This document shows, in pieces, positions 1 through 8,219 of a stretch of DNA of 19,151 nucleotides. The DNA comes from Methylocapsa sp. (GTDB lineage Bacteria > Pseudomonadota > Alphaproteobacteria > Rhizobiales > Beijerinckiaceae), in NCBI GenBank assembly GCA_003162995.1, contig PLUZ01000363.1, positions 1,835 through 20,985 of the forward strand, given 5' to 3'. A model generated the notes under the pieces. It worked only from the letters and a program-made list of their open reading frames with translations. It did not search any database and was not told the DNA's origin. How positions within the stretch are numbered: the stretch's first letter is position 1; every line of letters begins with the position of its first letter. Made by a program: the position numbers and the translations under genes.

Positions 1-94
1 TCATGTTCTAGCGTTTGACCTCCCGCATGGGGGTGGCTAACAGGAAAGTGCGTCGCGGATATGCCGCGCCCTTATTTGACCGAGCGGATGCTCC

Positions 95-1060
95 ATGGCT
101 GTTTACACCGAAGTCAATGAAGCGGAGCTTGCCAGCTTTCTTGCCGATTATGATCTTGGCCACGTTCTGGCCTTGAAAGGAATTGCCGAAGGGGTTGAGA
201 ATTCCAATTATGTCTTGCACGTCGACGCCGGCTACTTCATCCTGACGCTCTATGAAAAGAGGGTCGACGAAAGAGACCTGCCGTTCTTCCTCGGGCTCAT
301 GGAGCATCTGGCAGCTCATGGGCTGAATTGTCCGCAACCAGTGCGCAACCGGCATGGCAGTGCGCTCGGCAGGATCGCAGGCCGCCCGGCGGTGATCGTG
401 ACTTTTCTTGAGGGCATGTGGCATGGATGCCCAAGCGTCCGCCGTTGCGCCGCCGTGGGCGAGGCGCTTGGCAAGCTGCATCGGTCCGGCGCCAACTTCG
501 CCGGATACCGCCCCAATGCCTTGGGCCTCGACGCTTGGCCAGCCCTCTTTGAAGAGGCCCGCGCCCGTGCCGATGAAGTGCGGCCAGGCATTGCCGAGGA
601 AATAGCGAAAGAGTTGACTTTTCTTACCGGAAGCTGGCCGCGCGATTTGCCGCGCGGCGTCATCCACGCCGATCTTTTTCCAGACAATGTGCTGTTCGTT
701 GGCGATGAATTATCCGGGCTTATCGATTTCTACTTCGCCTGCACGGATGAACTCGCATATGATGTCGCGATCTCGCTCAATGCTTGGTGTTTCGAACCGG
801 ATGGTTCCTTCAACATCACCAAGGGATTGGCTTTTTTTAACGCCTACGAGGGCGTGCGCAAGCTAACCGCCAGCGAAATCGAAGCGTTTTCAATTCTGGC
901 GCGCGGTGCCTCGCTTCGCTTCGCCCTGACACGCCTTGTCGATTGGTTGAATGTTCCGGCGGATGCTCTGGTGCATCCCAAGAACCCGCTCGAATATTTC
1001 GACAAATTGTGCTTTCACCGGAAAATCACCAGCACGCGCGAACTTGGTTTGTTGCGGTGA
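95..1060 (+). CDS. thrB: homoserine kinase ThrB (APH-fold type)
   Basis: Phosphorylates homoserine with ATP in the threonine branch of the aspartate pathway; cytoplasmic. The 321-residue protein has the aminoglycoside-phosphotransferase-like fold of proteobacterial ThrB, not the GHMP fold of the E. coli enzyme. Visible motifs are the N-terminal [11 protein letters not shown] (29-39), the catalytic loop [10 protein letters not shown] (189-198; D193 the likely base, N198 a metal ligand) and the LIDFYF metal-binding motif (D211). Length matches the family. The ATG at 95 gives the usual MAVYTEV start. The stop overlaps the GTG of rnhA, so the two are probably co-transcribed. In many Rhizobiales ispH lies upstream, but only 94 bases are available here and no upstream gene can be called. 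Confidence 0.95.
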   Translation: MAVYTEVNEAELASFLADYDLGHVLALKGIAEGVENSNYVLHVDAGYFILTLYEKRVDERDLPFFLGLMEHLAAHGLNCPQPVRNRHGSALGRIAGRPAVIVTFLEGMWHGCPSVRRCAAVGEALGKLHRSGANFAGYRPNALGLDAWPALFEEARARADEVRPGIAEEIAKELTFLTGSWPRDLPRGVIHADLFPDNVLFVGDELSGLIDFYFACTDELAYDVAISLNAWCFEPDGSFNITKGLAFFNAYEGVRKLTASEIEAFSILARGASLRFALTRLVDWLNVPADALVHPKNPLEYFDKLCFHRKITSTRELGLLR

Positions 1061-1494
1061 ACGGCTTAGTTGCGATTTGGACCGACGGGGCCTGTTCCGG
1101 CAATCCAGGCCCTGGAGGCTGGGGCGCCATCCTCACCTGCGGGGGCCATGTCAAAGAACTTTATGGTGGTGAAGCCGCTACCACAAATAACCGCATGGAA
1201 CTAACCGCCGCGATCGCGGCGCTAGAGGCGCTGAAGCGGCCATCCGAGGTGCATCTTCATACGGATTCGAATTATCTCAAGGGCGGCATCACCACATGGA
1301 TCGATGCTTGGAAACACAACGGCTGGCGCACCGCCGATAAGAAACCTGTCAAAAATGTTGAACTATGGAAAAGGCTCGATACGGCGGCCGCACCCCACAC
1401 CATCGATTGGCGCTGGGTCAAAGGTCATGCCGAGGATGTCATGAATGAACGCGCCGACGCGCTCGCGCGAAAGGGCATGGCGGCGTTCAAATAG
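1057..1494 (+). CDS. rnhA: ribonuclease HI
   Basis: Cleaves the RNA strand of RNA-DNA hybrids. The 145-residue protein has the full catalytic set: D10 in [17 protein letters not shown]48 in [10 protein letters not shown]70 in HLHTDSNYL and D134 in NERADALA, plus the mobile-loop H124 in VKGHAED. The reading frame is open further upstream to 943, but that part lies inside thrB and encodes nothing RNase H-like. The GTG at 1057 overlaps the thrB stop as GTGA and gives the normal family length, so translational coupling to thrB is likely. The thrB-rnhA pairing is a recurrent alphaproteobacterial arrangement. Confidence 0.95.
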   Translation: MNGLVAIWTDGACSGNPGPGGWGAILTCGGHVKELYGGEAATTNNRMELTAAIAALEALKRPSEVHLHTDSNYLKGGITTWIDAWKHNGWRTADKKPVKNVELWKRLDTAAAPHTIDWRWVKGHAEDVMNERADALARKGMAAFK

Positions 1495-1559
1495 GGCTGA
1501 CATCTTTGACGGTGCTTCGGCGTATATCAAGATTTGAAGCAGCACCAAGGAACAACTTC

Positions 1560-1853
1560 ATGATCTTCCAAATCAACCCGCTCGTCGCAATGGGCGTGCT
1601 CGCCTCCACCGCGGCGACAGATTCGGCTTATGTGTTCTTCAATGCCGCTGTCGCCGGCAGACGGCGCGTGTGGGCCGCGAACTGGAGCGCCATCTGGTAT
1701 CTTCTGTCCGCCTTTGCAGTCATCAGCTATACGGAAAACGCCGTCTACGTCCTGTTTGCGGCCATGGGTTCGTGGCTTGGCGCATTCGCCTCAGTCACAT
1801 GGCTGGGACGCGGTCGTACCGGAGATGCGATGGAGCGCCATAATCCGCCATGA
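1560..1853 (+). CDS. small conserved membrane protein of unknown function
   Basis: I assign no function. The 97-residue product has hydrophobic segments at about 4-28, 42-58 and 60-82, separated by the basic stretch GRRRVW, so it is probably an inner-membrane protein with two or three helices. The ATG at 1560 is preferred over a TTG at 1506 because AAGGA lies 8 bases upstream and the extra N-terminus would be basic and uninformative. It starts 65 bp after rnhA and may belong to the same transcript. It ends 10 bp from the convergent peroxiredoxin stop. Confidence 0.7.
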   Translation: MIFQINPLVAMGVLASTAATDSAYVFFNAAVAGRRRVWAANWSAIWYLLSAFAVISYTENAVYVLFAAMGSWLGAFASVTWLGRGRTGDAMERHNPP

Positions 1854-1863
1854 AGGCGAGGGA

Positions 1864-2349
1864 TTATAGCTGATTGAGCAAAGTCTCCGCGCTCGAAGTT
1901 TCGACCTTGCCAGCTGCTGTTTCGACGTTGAGTTTGCGTAAGACGCCATTGTCGACAAGCATCGCATAGCGTTGCGACCTTAGCCCGAGCCCGCGAGCGG
2001 TAAGATCGAGGGTAAGCCCTAGCGCGCGGGCGAAATCCCCATTACCATCGGCGAGAAAAATGATCTTACCTTCGGCTCCGGCGTGTTTTGCCCAGGCATC
2101 CATAACAAAAACATCATTGACGCTGGTAACGGCGATGGCGTCGATTCCGCGTGCCCTGAATTCATCGATGTTGCCGAGAAAACCGGGCAGATGGCTTTTG
2201 TCACACAATGGGGTGAAAGCCCCAGGCACGCCGAAAAGCACCACTTTGCGGCCCTGGAAAATCTGATCGGTTGTCTGCACTTCCGGGCCGTTTTCGGTCA
2301 TGACCGTAAAATTTGCCTGGGGGAGTGAATCTCCGTTCTGGACCGCCAT
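1864..2349 (-). CDS. peroxiredoxin, Prx5/AhpE-like (AhpC/TSA family)
   Basis: Thiol peroxidase that reduces hydrogen and organic peroxides. The 161-residue protein carries the Prx5 signature PGAFTPLCDKSHLPGF, with T46 and peroxidatic C49. C49 is the only cysteine, so a 1-Cys mechanism using an external thiol (glutathione/glutaredoxin or thioredoxin) is inferred. The ATG is preceded by AAGGAG at good spacing. Similar peroxiredoxins often sit near thrB-rnhA in Rhizobiales; here the gene faces them. The secreted DsbD-N-like gene lies 105 bp upstream on the same strand. Confidence 0.93.
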   Translation of the reverse strand: MAVQNGDSLPQANFTVMTENGPEVQTTDQIFQGRKVVLFGVPGAFTPLCDKSHLPGFLGNIDEFRARGIDAIAVTSVNDVFVMDAWAKHAGAEGKIIFLADGNGDFARALGLTLDLTARGLGLRSQRYAMLVDNGVLRKLNVETAAGKVETSSAETLLNQL

Positions 2350-2359
2350 TGTTGCTCCT

Positions 2360-2454
2360 TACAGCCATCAAGGCTTGTTGATGCGCGAAACCGCCGCCAC
2401 GATCAAGAGCGCTTTAGTCCATGATCGCTTCAAGCTGACCAGCTTGAACATTCG
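2360..2454. repeat. probable decayed copy of the palindromic intergenic repeat
   Basis: The gap between the DsbD-N-like gene and the peroxiredoxin gene contains CCATGATCGCTTCAAG (2419-2434), identical over 16 bases to 19045-19060 in the repeat at the end of the window. It overlaps a short hairpin, TTCAAGCT-GACC-AGCTTGAA (2429-2448; 8-bp stem). The rest of the unit is not recognisable, so this is a fragment or a diverged copy. No T-run follows on either strand, so I do not call it a terminator. Confidence 0.5.
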
Positions 2455-3402
2455 TCATGGAGTGGAGGCGGCATCGAGGTCAACCGCGAACTCGTAACTT
2501 TGCCGCTCACTCTTCAATGTCAGGGTCACGGGGACGGGTATCTTGTTTTCCAATTGGCTGTTTGCTTGCGGTTGTTCGACGGCAACGATCAAGAACTCGT
2601 CCGGGCGGCTCGATTTTCGTGTCTCGAAATACCAGCCCGGCGGGGCTTCCGCGAAAAGATCCTGGGCTTCGCTCTGTGTTGAGAGTTGCCAAGTCGGGGA
2701 AGGCGCCGTTTTGTCCCGATGGATCGCCACTTTGGCGTCGCGTTGTCGCGGCGTGAGGCGCAGTGGCACTTCGGCTTCGGCGGCGGCGAGGGCGGTTGCT
2801 TCCGGGCTGGTGGCGCTGGCCTCTTGGTTTGGATCGAGGGTAAGCCTCGCCTCGGCTTTGACCGGGAGGCATATCTTGGCGCAAACCGCATAGGATAGAT
2901 GTACGGCCAAAAGCACGGGGAGGGTCGCGTCCTTGGGGATGACATGAAGCGGGAAGGTCACGCTGTCGCGATAGCCAAAAGCCTCGGTTCCGTCTTCGTC
3001 GATGCGCACCGGCGCTGGATAGGAAACTGCAATGTCGGCGGCATTCGCTGAGCCTTCGAAGGAAAATACGGGCGGAGCGCCGGCGCCGCCCGGCATGCGC
3101 CAATAGGTAATGGCGCCCGGATCGAGGCGGATCTCGACCCCCGCATGATAGAAGCCTTGCGGCGGGCCACCGCCAGCGGCAATCAGCCGCAATGATGATT
3201 TCGGTCCTGAGACCCAGGTGCTCACGTAAGGATCACAGTGTACGATAACGGGAAATAGAAGCAGGAAAAGGTTCGCACACGCCAAAAGGAGAACACTTCT
3301 CCAGTCGTGATTTGAAGGCTGGAAAGAGATTTGCAAGGGATGATGCCGATGCAAGGAAATAGGCCTAACCTTGGCTGGTGAGGTTTCTAATTTAGGTCGC
3401 AT
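2455..3402 (-). CDS. secreted orphan DsbD N-terminal-like domain protein
   Basis: From the ATG at 3402 the product is 315 residues. A basic N-terminus is followed by a hydrophobic segment (about 36-55) typical of a signal peptide or signal anchor, then a beta-rich domain carrying [14 protein letters not shown] (171-184). C174 and C178 match the motif of the DsbD alpha domain, which receives electrons in the periplasm. The eight-helix transmembrane domain and C-terminal thioredoxin domain of full DsbD are absent. It may be a periplasmic redox partner of a separate CcdA/ScsB-like protein, but that is inference. The frame is open to a TTG at 3483, which would overlap yqgE. No strong ribosome-binding site marks 3402, so the start is uncertain. 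Confidence 0.8.
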   Translation of the reverse strand: MRPKLETSPAKVRPISLHRHHPLQISFQPSNHDWRSVLLLACANLFLLLFPVIVHCDPYVSTWVSGPKSSLRLIAAGGGPPQGFYHAGVEIRLDPGAITYWRMPGGAGAPPVFSFEGSANAADIAVSYPAPVRIDEDGTEAFGYRDSVTFPLHVIPKDATLPVLLAVHLSYAVCAKICLPVKAEARLTLDPNQEASATSPEATALAAAEAEVPLRLTPRQRDAKVAIHRDKTAPSPTWQLSTQSEAQDLFAEAPPGWYFETRKSSRPDEFLIVAVEQPQANSQLENKIPVPVTLTLKSERQSYEFAVDLDAASTP

Positions 3403-3461
3403 TCGTGAAAGCCGCAACCAGCTGTGGTTCAATTTCGTTTGGCTTCTATAAGGCGCGTGAC

Positions 3462-4082
3462 ATGGGATCGATAAAGTCTGCAACGGCCTCCCGGCAAGGC
3501 GGGAGTGGCTATCTTGACGGGCAATTGCTCATCGCGATGCCTGGGATGCCGGACGATCGCTTTGCCCGCTCCGTCATTTACGTCTGCGCCCATTCCGATG
3601 AGGGCGCTATGGGGATCATTGTCAATCGCCCGGCGGAAAAAGTCGATTTTCCGCAGCTTCTGGTGCAACTCAAAGTGATTGGCCCGGACGAGGCGATCCG
3701 CTTACCGGCGGAGGCGAGTTCCATGCTGGTGCTGAACGGGGGACCTGTCGACACCAGCCGCGGTTTTGTGTTGCATTCCAATGATTTTTCGATCGACAAT
3801 TCGACCTTGCCGATCGGTGGAGGCGTATCCTTGACCGCGACAATTGATATTTTGCGGGCGATCGCGAACGGCTCGGGGCCAGGCCAGGCGCTACTTGCTT
3901 TGGGCTATGCGGGTTGGTCGGCGGGTCAGCTCGAGGCCGAAATGCAACACAATGGCTGGCTCAATTGTCCGGCGGATCCCTCTCTCATCTTCGATTCCGC
4001 CTTGAGTTCGAAATATGAACGGGCGCTCCGCAAGGCGGGCATCGCCCTTGGGCAATTATCTTCGGAAGCCGGGCATGCCTGA
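3462..4082 (+). CDS. yqgE: YqgE/AlgH family protein (DUF179)
   Basis: Conserved protein of unresolved biochemical function. From the ATG at 3462 it has 206 residues, the usual family size. The N-terminal signature [19 protein letters not shown] and the following VNRP segment are diagnostic. Members are cytoplasmic and have been linked loosely to gene regulation; no enzymatic activity can be read from the sequence. A longer frame from 3405 overlaps the divergent DsbD-N-like start and lacks family similarity, so 3462 was chosen. A compact hairpin follows at 4140. Confidence 0.92.
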   Translation: MGSIKSATASRQGGSGYLDGQLLIAMPGMPDDRFARSVIYVCAHSDEGAMGIIVNRPAEKVDFPQLLVQLKVIGPDEAIRLPAEASSMLVLNGGPVDTSRGFVLHSNDFSIDNSTLPIGGGVSLTATIDILRAIANGSGPGQALLALGYAGWSAGQLEAEMQHNGWLNCPADPSLIFDSALSSKYERALRKAGIALGQLSSEAGHA

Positions 4083-4139
4083 TCTAGGCGTGTTGGAATT
4101 AGCAGGCGCAGACTAAGACAGCCCATACGGTGCCAAAGT

Positions 4140-4166
4140 CGGCCGGTTCGCCGGCCGTTATTCTTT
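4140..4166 (+). terminator. Rho-independent terminator-like hairpin after yqgE
   Basis: CGGCCGG-TTCG-CCGGCCG forms a perfect 7-bp GC stem closed by a UUCG tetraloop (4140-4157). The T-rich tract TTATTCTTT follows directly. It lies 58 bp after the yqgE stop. Confidence 0.7.
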
Positions 4167-4388
4167 CAAGCATTCGTGAAACGGCGGCAATCGCCGAGTC
4201 TCGGTGCGGCACTACACAAGGCCACATAGGTATAATCGCGACGCAGCGCTATTGCGCGGTTCGTGGAACAGGCGCATTCTACTGCGACAATTTGCCGCCA
4301 TGCTGAAGTTCGGTTCCCAAACGTTGAAATTCATTGGGACAAAACGTGGACGGCTAAGAAAAATCACCAGAGGCTTTGGGAGGGAAAG

Positions 4389-4820
4389 ATGACTGTTGCA
4401 CGTATTCTCGCGGCCAAGGGAAAGGATGTTGTCACCACCCAGCCGCATCGGACTTTGGCGGAGGCCGCTGCGCTGTTGACGGCGCGGAATATCGGCGCGG
4501 CCGTCGTCACCGATGCGCAAGGCCGCGTCCTTGGCATGCTATCGGAACGCGATATCCTTCATGCGGTGGGCAAGGGCGGCGCTGCCGCTCTCGACAATGC
4601 CGTTTCAAAGCATATGACGGCGCTGGTCGTGACAACGCAAGAGGGCGAATGCGTTGATAGGGCCATGGAAAAAATGACCGTTCGGCGCTGCCGCCATCTC
4701 CCTGTCGTTGTCGACGAGAGACTGGTTGGAATTGTGTCGATCGGCGACGTGGTCAAATATAGGCTTGAGCAATTGGAACATGAGCATCAGGCGTTGCGCG
4801 AATATATCGCGACCGCATGA
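4389..4820 (+). CDS. tandem CBS-domain protein
   Basis: A 143-residue protein made almost entirely of one CBS pair (Bateman module). CBS1 is about 7-62 and ends in GMLSERDILHAV; CBS2 is about 72-130 and ends in GIVSIGDVVKYRL. Such modules bind adenine nucleotides and usually regulate a partner, but no effector domain is attached here. The ATG at 4389 has a GGGAGGGA ribosome-binding site just upstream. The frame extends to 4263, but that part is not CBS-like. The gene converges on the patatin-like gene across a long palindromic repeat. Confidence 0.9.
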   Translation: MTVARILAAKGKDVVTTQPHRTLAEAAALLTARNIGAAVVTDAQGRVLGMLSERDILHAVGKGGAAALDNAVSKHMTALVVTTQEGECVDRAMEKMTVRRCRHLPVVVDERLVGIVSIGDVVKYRLEQLEHEHQALREYIATA

Positions 4821-4827
4821 GCCCATC

Positions 4828-4878
4828 CCTAGAGCATGATCCCAGAAAGCCTGCAACTTTCTGGGATCATGCTCTAGG
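4828..4878. repeat. palindromic intergenic repeat, 22-bp perfect stem
   Basis: An inverted repeat with arms 4828-4849 and 4857-4878 and a 7-base loop CCTGCAA; every pair in the 22-bp stem matches. The core GATCATGCTCTAGG recurs at 19135-19148, and the loop motif CTGCAA recurs in both distal copies. It fills the 64-bp gap between two convergent stops and could act as a bidirectional terminator or transcript-stabilising hairpin. That role is inference. Confidence 0.9.
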
Positions 4879-4884
4879 CAGAAC

Positions 4885-6015
4885 TCAGCGCGGTGCGAAC
4901 GCGCTCTCCGAAGGAAGCGCCGCGATGTCGTCAGCGATCTCCGGGAGTGCCCGGCGGGTGGCCTCACGGCCGATTGCGATCAGTTCGTCGGCGCGGTGAA
5001 AATCGAAGAGACCAACTTTGCCGAGCCGCGCGTTGATGAGAACATCGGGGGGGTCGCCGGCGAGGCGCGAGCGCGAAATCCTGCCCTGCGCGATATTGAA
5101 CGCATCCATCATGGCGTTTGCAATCCCCGGCGCGCCGTCTTCCCGTTTGCCAAATAGACGGCGCAGATTGCCGCCCATTCCGCCGAAGATGCGTGCGCTC
5201 AGTGTGCGTCCCGCGCCCGGCGCGCCGAAGTTATATTTTTCGAGCGTGGGCTCTATCGACAAAGGATCGTGGATGACGGTTCCACGAAAGGTCGTGTCAC
5301 TGACGAGGTTGACGGCGATGACCACCTCCGCGCCAAGCGCGCGGCAAAGGGTGACAGGGATGGGATTGACGAGGGCGCCATCGAACAGCCAGCGCCCATT
5401 GATCATTACAGGTTCAAAAATACCGGGGAGGGCGTAGGAAGCCCGGATGGCGTCCGCGACGTTGCCTTTGGTCAACCAAATTTCATGCCCGGTGCCGAAT
5501 TCGGTTGCGACAGTCGCGAAACTTTTGTCGAGATCCTTGAAGCTGCGGTCTGAGAATTCTCGTTCGAGTTCACGCCGGAGTCTTTCGCCGCTGAGGAAGC
5601 TAACGCCCGAAAAAGAGACATCCATCATGCTCAAGACACGCTTCTTTGTCAGATTACGGGCGAAATGCTCAATCTCCTTGAGCTTTCCGGCGGCATAGGA
5701 ACCGCCGACCACGGCGCCGATGGAGGTGCCGGCGACGACTTCTGGATAAATCCCTTGTGCGTTGAGTTCGAGTATTACGCCAATATGCGACCAGCCACGC
5801 GCAGCACCAGCCCCAAGCGCGATGCCGATCATTGGCTTGCGCGGAGCTGTAACGGCGGCATAGTCGACATGCTGGTTATCGTCGGCGCCGTTCAGGTTCC
5901 TGCGGTAAAACGGGGGCATCTTGTTCAATTGTCCGGTCCTCGCGTGAGCGCCTTGGCTTGAACGATCATGACTTGGCGGCTCTGCCAATGGATCCTTGGG
6001 CTTCATCATGAACAT
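4885..6015 (-). CDS. patatin-like phospholipase (RssA/YchK-type)
   Basis: Predicted lipid acyl hydrolase with a Ser-Asp dyad. From the ATG at 6015 (376 residues) the oxyanion-hole loop is GAGAARG (68-74), the nucleophile elbow is GTSIG (S98) and the catalytic Asp is in FDGALVNPIP (D212). The polar N-terminal stretch (about 1-58) has no signal peptide, so the protein is probably cytoplasmic or peripheral. The ATG at 6015 has AAGG upstream; a GTG at 6081 in the same frame lacks a ribosome-binding site, so the N-terminus could be up to 22 residues longer. Substrate is unknown. Confidence 0.88.
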   Translation of the reverse strand: MFMMKPKDPLAEPPSHDRSSQGAHARTGQLNKMPPFYRRNLNGADDNQHVDYAAVTAPRKPMIGIALGAGAARGWSHIGVILELNAQGIYPEVVAGTSIGAVVGGSYAAGKLKEIEHFARNLTKKRVLSMMDVSFSGVSFLSGERLRRELEREFSDRSFKDLDKSFATVATEFGTGHEIWLTKGNVADAIRASYALPGIFEPVMINGRWLFDGALVNPIPVTLCRALGAEVVIAVNLVSDTTFRGTVIHDPLSIEPTLEKYNFGAPGAGRTLSARIFGGMGGNLRRLFGKREDGAPGIANAMMDAFNIAQGRISRSRLAGDPPDVLINARLGKVGLFDFHRADELIAIGREATRRALPEIADDIAALPSESAFAPR

Positions 6016-6180
6016 GCGACCTTGTTCCCGATTGTTCTTCGTCTTGGTTGAAAATTCTTGAAGAGGATCCGTATTCAGCACGAAAAGGCGTAATTTATTA
6101 AGGCGCGAGACCTATCCATGGTCTTTAACTTCACATAATTTTTATCGCGAAACCGGCGTTTCCGGCCGCAGATCATGCTC

Positions 6181-6205
6181 AAAAAATCCCAGCCAAGCCT
6201 GGCTT
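6181..6205 (-). terminator. weak terminator-like hairpin after hisI
   Basis: Read on the minus strand, AGCCA-GGCT-TGGCT forms a 5-bp stem followed by GGGA and six T residues. It lies about 100 bp after the hisI stop and upstream of the patatin-like gene. The 286-bp gap 6016-6301 shows no gene. A GATCATGCTC fragment at 6171-6180 may be a remnant of the palindromic repeat. Confidence 0.4.
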
Positions 6206-6301
6206 GCGCCTCACGGGGCGCGCCATGCCTTGGATCCTATTCAAAATCTCTCCCGATGGGACGCCTGTTTGTTCCATTCCCGGTATGAAATCGGAATTGG
6301 C

Positions 6302-6715
6302 CTAGTCGAAAACAAGCGTAGCTGGACCACTGCCGAGCACGAGCTTGCGGTAGAAGCAGGAGCGGCGGCCAGTGTGGCAAGCGCTACCGTCGCCGCCTGG
6401 TTCGACCGTCAAAAGCAGAGCGTCCTGATCGCAATCGGTTCTGATTTCCGTGACTTTCTGAACCTGGCCGGATGTATCGCCCTTTCGCCAGAGCGTCTTG
6501 CGTGATCGCGACCAATAATGCGCCACGCTGGTTTCGATGGTTAGGCGCAAGGCTTCCGCATTCATGTAGGCGAGCATGAGGATTTGCCCGTCGCGCGCGT
6601 CCTTCGTCACGCAGACGATCAAGCCATCGGCGTCGAAGTGCGGCGTGAACGCACGTCCTTCTTCCAACTCTTTCTTAGAAGCCGGGCTGGCGTCAGGAGG
6701 TGGCGAAGAATTCAT
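6302..6715 (-). CDS. hisI: phosphoribosyl-AMP cyclohydrolase
   Basis: Opens the adenine ring of phosphoribosyl-AMP in histidine biosynthesis. The 137-residue protein is the stand-alone HisI type without the HisE pyrophosphohydrolase. Visible motifs are [13 protein letters not shown] (71-83), the Mg-binding DCDQD (94-98) and [13 protein letters not shown], whose C113 and C120, with C95, are the expected zinc ligands. The ATG at 6715 has AAGG at suitable spacing; a second ATG at 6733 in the same frame has a poorer site. It lies downstream of folE on the same strand, separated by 159 bp containing a strong hairpin. Confidence 0.94.
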   Translation of the reverse strand: MNSSPPPDASPASKKELEEGRAFTPHFDADGLIVCVTKDARDGQILMLAYMNAEALRLTIETSVAHYWSRSRKTLWRKGDTSGQVQKVTEIRTDCDQDALLLTVEPGGDGSACHTGRRSCFYRKLVLGSGPATLVFD

Positions 6716-6801
6716 GCTTAACCTTACTGACATAGGCCCGAGGCCACTAGAGTGTGGCAGATGCCTTGGATCTGGTTCGTCCTATTCGCGGCAAATAAAG
6801 T

Positions 6802-6828
6802 TTGGGCCGGACAGCGGATCCGGCCCAA
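6802..6828 (-). terminator. hairpin between folE and hisI
   Basis: TTGGGCCGGA and TCCGGCCCAA form a perfect 10-bp stem with a 7-base loop (6812-6818). On the minus strand it is followed by ACTTTATTTG, so it resembles a terminator for folE with an imperfect T-tract. It would uncouple hisI, at least partly, from folE transcription. Confidence 0.6.
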
Positions 6829-6874
6829 GATTGTCCCGGAGTGACTAGCGGTTGTCTGGGCGATGGCGCGATCT

Positions 6875-7513
6875 TCACCTGCTGCCGCGCAGCATTGTCA
6901 AGAAGCGGACTTGCTCGGCTGGATCGTCGCGAAAGATGCCGGTAAATTGCGTCGTGACGGTATCCGCGCCATGTTTGCGAACGCCGCGCATGGACATGCA
7001 CAGATGCTGCGCCTCGATCATGACGGCACAGCCGCGCGGGCGCAGATGCTTATCGATCGCGCCGATAATCTGCGCGGTCATCGCCTCCTGCGTTTGCAGG
7101 CGTTTGGCGTAGACATCGACGAGTCTCGCAAGCTTGGAAAGCCCGACGACGCCGGTCTCGGACGGGTAGTAGGCAACATGCGCCATGCCGAAGAAAGGCA
7201 CCATATGATGCTCGCAGTGCGACGAAAACGGGATGTCGCGGACGAGAACCACATCGTCATAGCCATGGACTTCTTCGAAGACACGAGAGAGCACGCTCGT
7301 TGCGTCATCTTGATAGCCGGAAAAAAATTCTTCAAAGGCCTTAACAACGCGTTTTGGCGTGTCGCGCAGACCTTCGCGCGTGGGATCATCGCCGGTCCAG
7401 CGTAAAAGAACGCGCACGGCTGCCTCGGCCTCCTCGCGCGTTGGGCGGACTGGCAGGATCGTGTTGGATTGGGGTTGCGGACGTTCAAGCAAGGTCTTAA
7501 CCACGGCATCCAT
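6875..7513 (-). CDS. folE: GTP cyclohydrolase I
   Basis: Converts GTP to 7,8-dihydroneopterin triphosphate, the first step of folate/pterin synthesis. The 212-residue protein contains the zinc and catalytic motif [11 protein letters not shown] (C100, H103) and the second zinc cysteine in [11 protein letters not shown] (C172), followed by the conserved TTQFTG. Length fits the bacterial type IA enzyme. The ATG is preceded by a GGAGG site. The gene is divergent from the NifU-like gene, with 169 bp between the starts. Neighbourhoods of folE, hisI and a NifU-like gene are common in Rhizobiales. Confidence 0.96.
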   Translation of the reverse strand: MDAVVKTLLERPQPQSNTILPVRPTREEAEAAVRVLLRWTGDDPTREGLRDTPKRVVKAFEEFFSGYQDDATSVLSRVFEEVHGYDDVVLVRDIPFSSHCEHHMVPFFGMAHVAYYPSETGVVGLSKLARLVDVYAKRLQTQEAMTAQIIGAIDKHLRPRGCAVMIEAQHLCMSMRGVRKHGADTVTTQFTGIFRDDPAEQVRFLTMLRGSR

Positions 7514-7682
7514 GTGGCGCCTCCATCAAAGTTTGAATGAGCGTCCCTGGCCTTGCTCTCTGGGAAAGAGCACCGGACGGACGGTTGTCCGGGGAGTTTT
7601 GCCTAGAAATTTGCCAGATCTCGTTCGCCAAACCCTGAATTCCTATATAGTCTATGTGTGTGGCGCCGTCATCTGGTCCATT

Positions 7683-8219
7683 ATGACAAGCGATATGCCA
7701 AGCGAAGCGATGTTCCCTGACATATATAATCACCGGATCCTTGATCTGGCGGGAAATATTCCACGTCAGGGACGGCTCGCGGCGCCGGACGCCACCGCGA
7801 AAGCCCATTCTAAACTGTGCGGTTCAACGGTCATCGTCGATCTTGTCATGGCGGATGGCCAAGTCGTGGATTTCGCCCATGATGTGAAGGCCTGCGCTCT
7901 AGGTCAAGCGGCGGCGTCTATCATGGCTCGTCATGTCATCGGCTCGACTGGACCGGAATTGCGCGCGCTGCGTGATCAGGTGCGCGCCATGCTCAAGGAA
8001 AATGGCCCCCCTCCAAATGGCAGATGGTCAGATATAGCAATTCTTGAGCCGGTGCGCGATTTCAAGGCCCGGCACGCCTCGACCCTTCTCGCCTTCGACG
8101 CGACGGTGGATTGCGTCAACCAGATCGAAGCCGCCGCGCGCGCTCGCGACGAAGCTGACTTGGCCGATTCCGCACAGTCAAGCCAGCGCAATGGTGTGAT
8201 CAGAACCAATTCCAGTTGA
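7683..8219 (+). CDS. NifU/IscU-like iron-sulfur cluster scaffold protein
   Basis: A 178-residue protein with the U-type scaffold pattern: FPDIYNHRILDLAGN (11-25), LCGSTVIVDLVMADGQVVDF (45-64) and KACALGQAAASIMA (69-82). C46 and C71 align with the first two cluster-binding cysteines. The aspartate that usually follows the first Cys-Gly is a serine here. The third cysteine, in TVDCVNQIEAA (C144), lies unusually far downstream. It may assemble or carry Fe-S clusters, but it is diverged from housekeeping IscU/SufU. The ATG at 7683 is one of three close starts (also 7695 and 7710), none with a strong ribosome-binding site. Its last 20 bases overlap the end of the convergent MipA-like gene. Confidence 0.8.
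   Translation: MTSDMPSEAMFPDIYNHRILDLAGNIPRQGRLAAPDATAKAHSKLCGSTVIVDLVMADGQVVDFAHDVKACALGQAAASIMARHVIGSTGPELRALRDQVRAMLKENGPPPNGRWSDIAILEPVRDFKARHASTLLAFDATVDCVNQIEAAARARDEADLADSAQSSQRNGVIRTNSS

Noticed and set aside
1..94. 3' end of an ispH gene expected upstream of thrB
   Set aside because: Only a few codons could be present and none are recognisable; the idea rests on typical gene order alone.
943..1056. Upstream extension of the rnhA frame
   Set aside because: It lies inside thrB and adds 38 residues without RNase H similarity; the GTG at 1057 gives the normal length and overlaps the thrB stop.
3405..3461. Upstream extension of the yqgE frame
   Set aside because: The extra residues lack YqgE similarity, and the ATG at 3462 gives the usual N-terminus.
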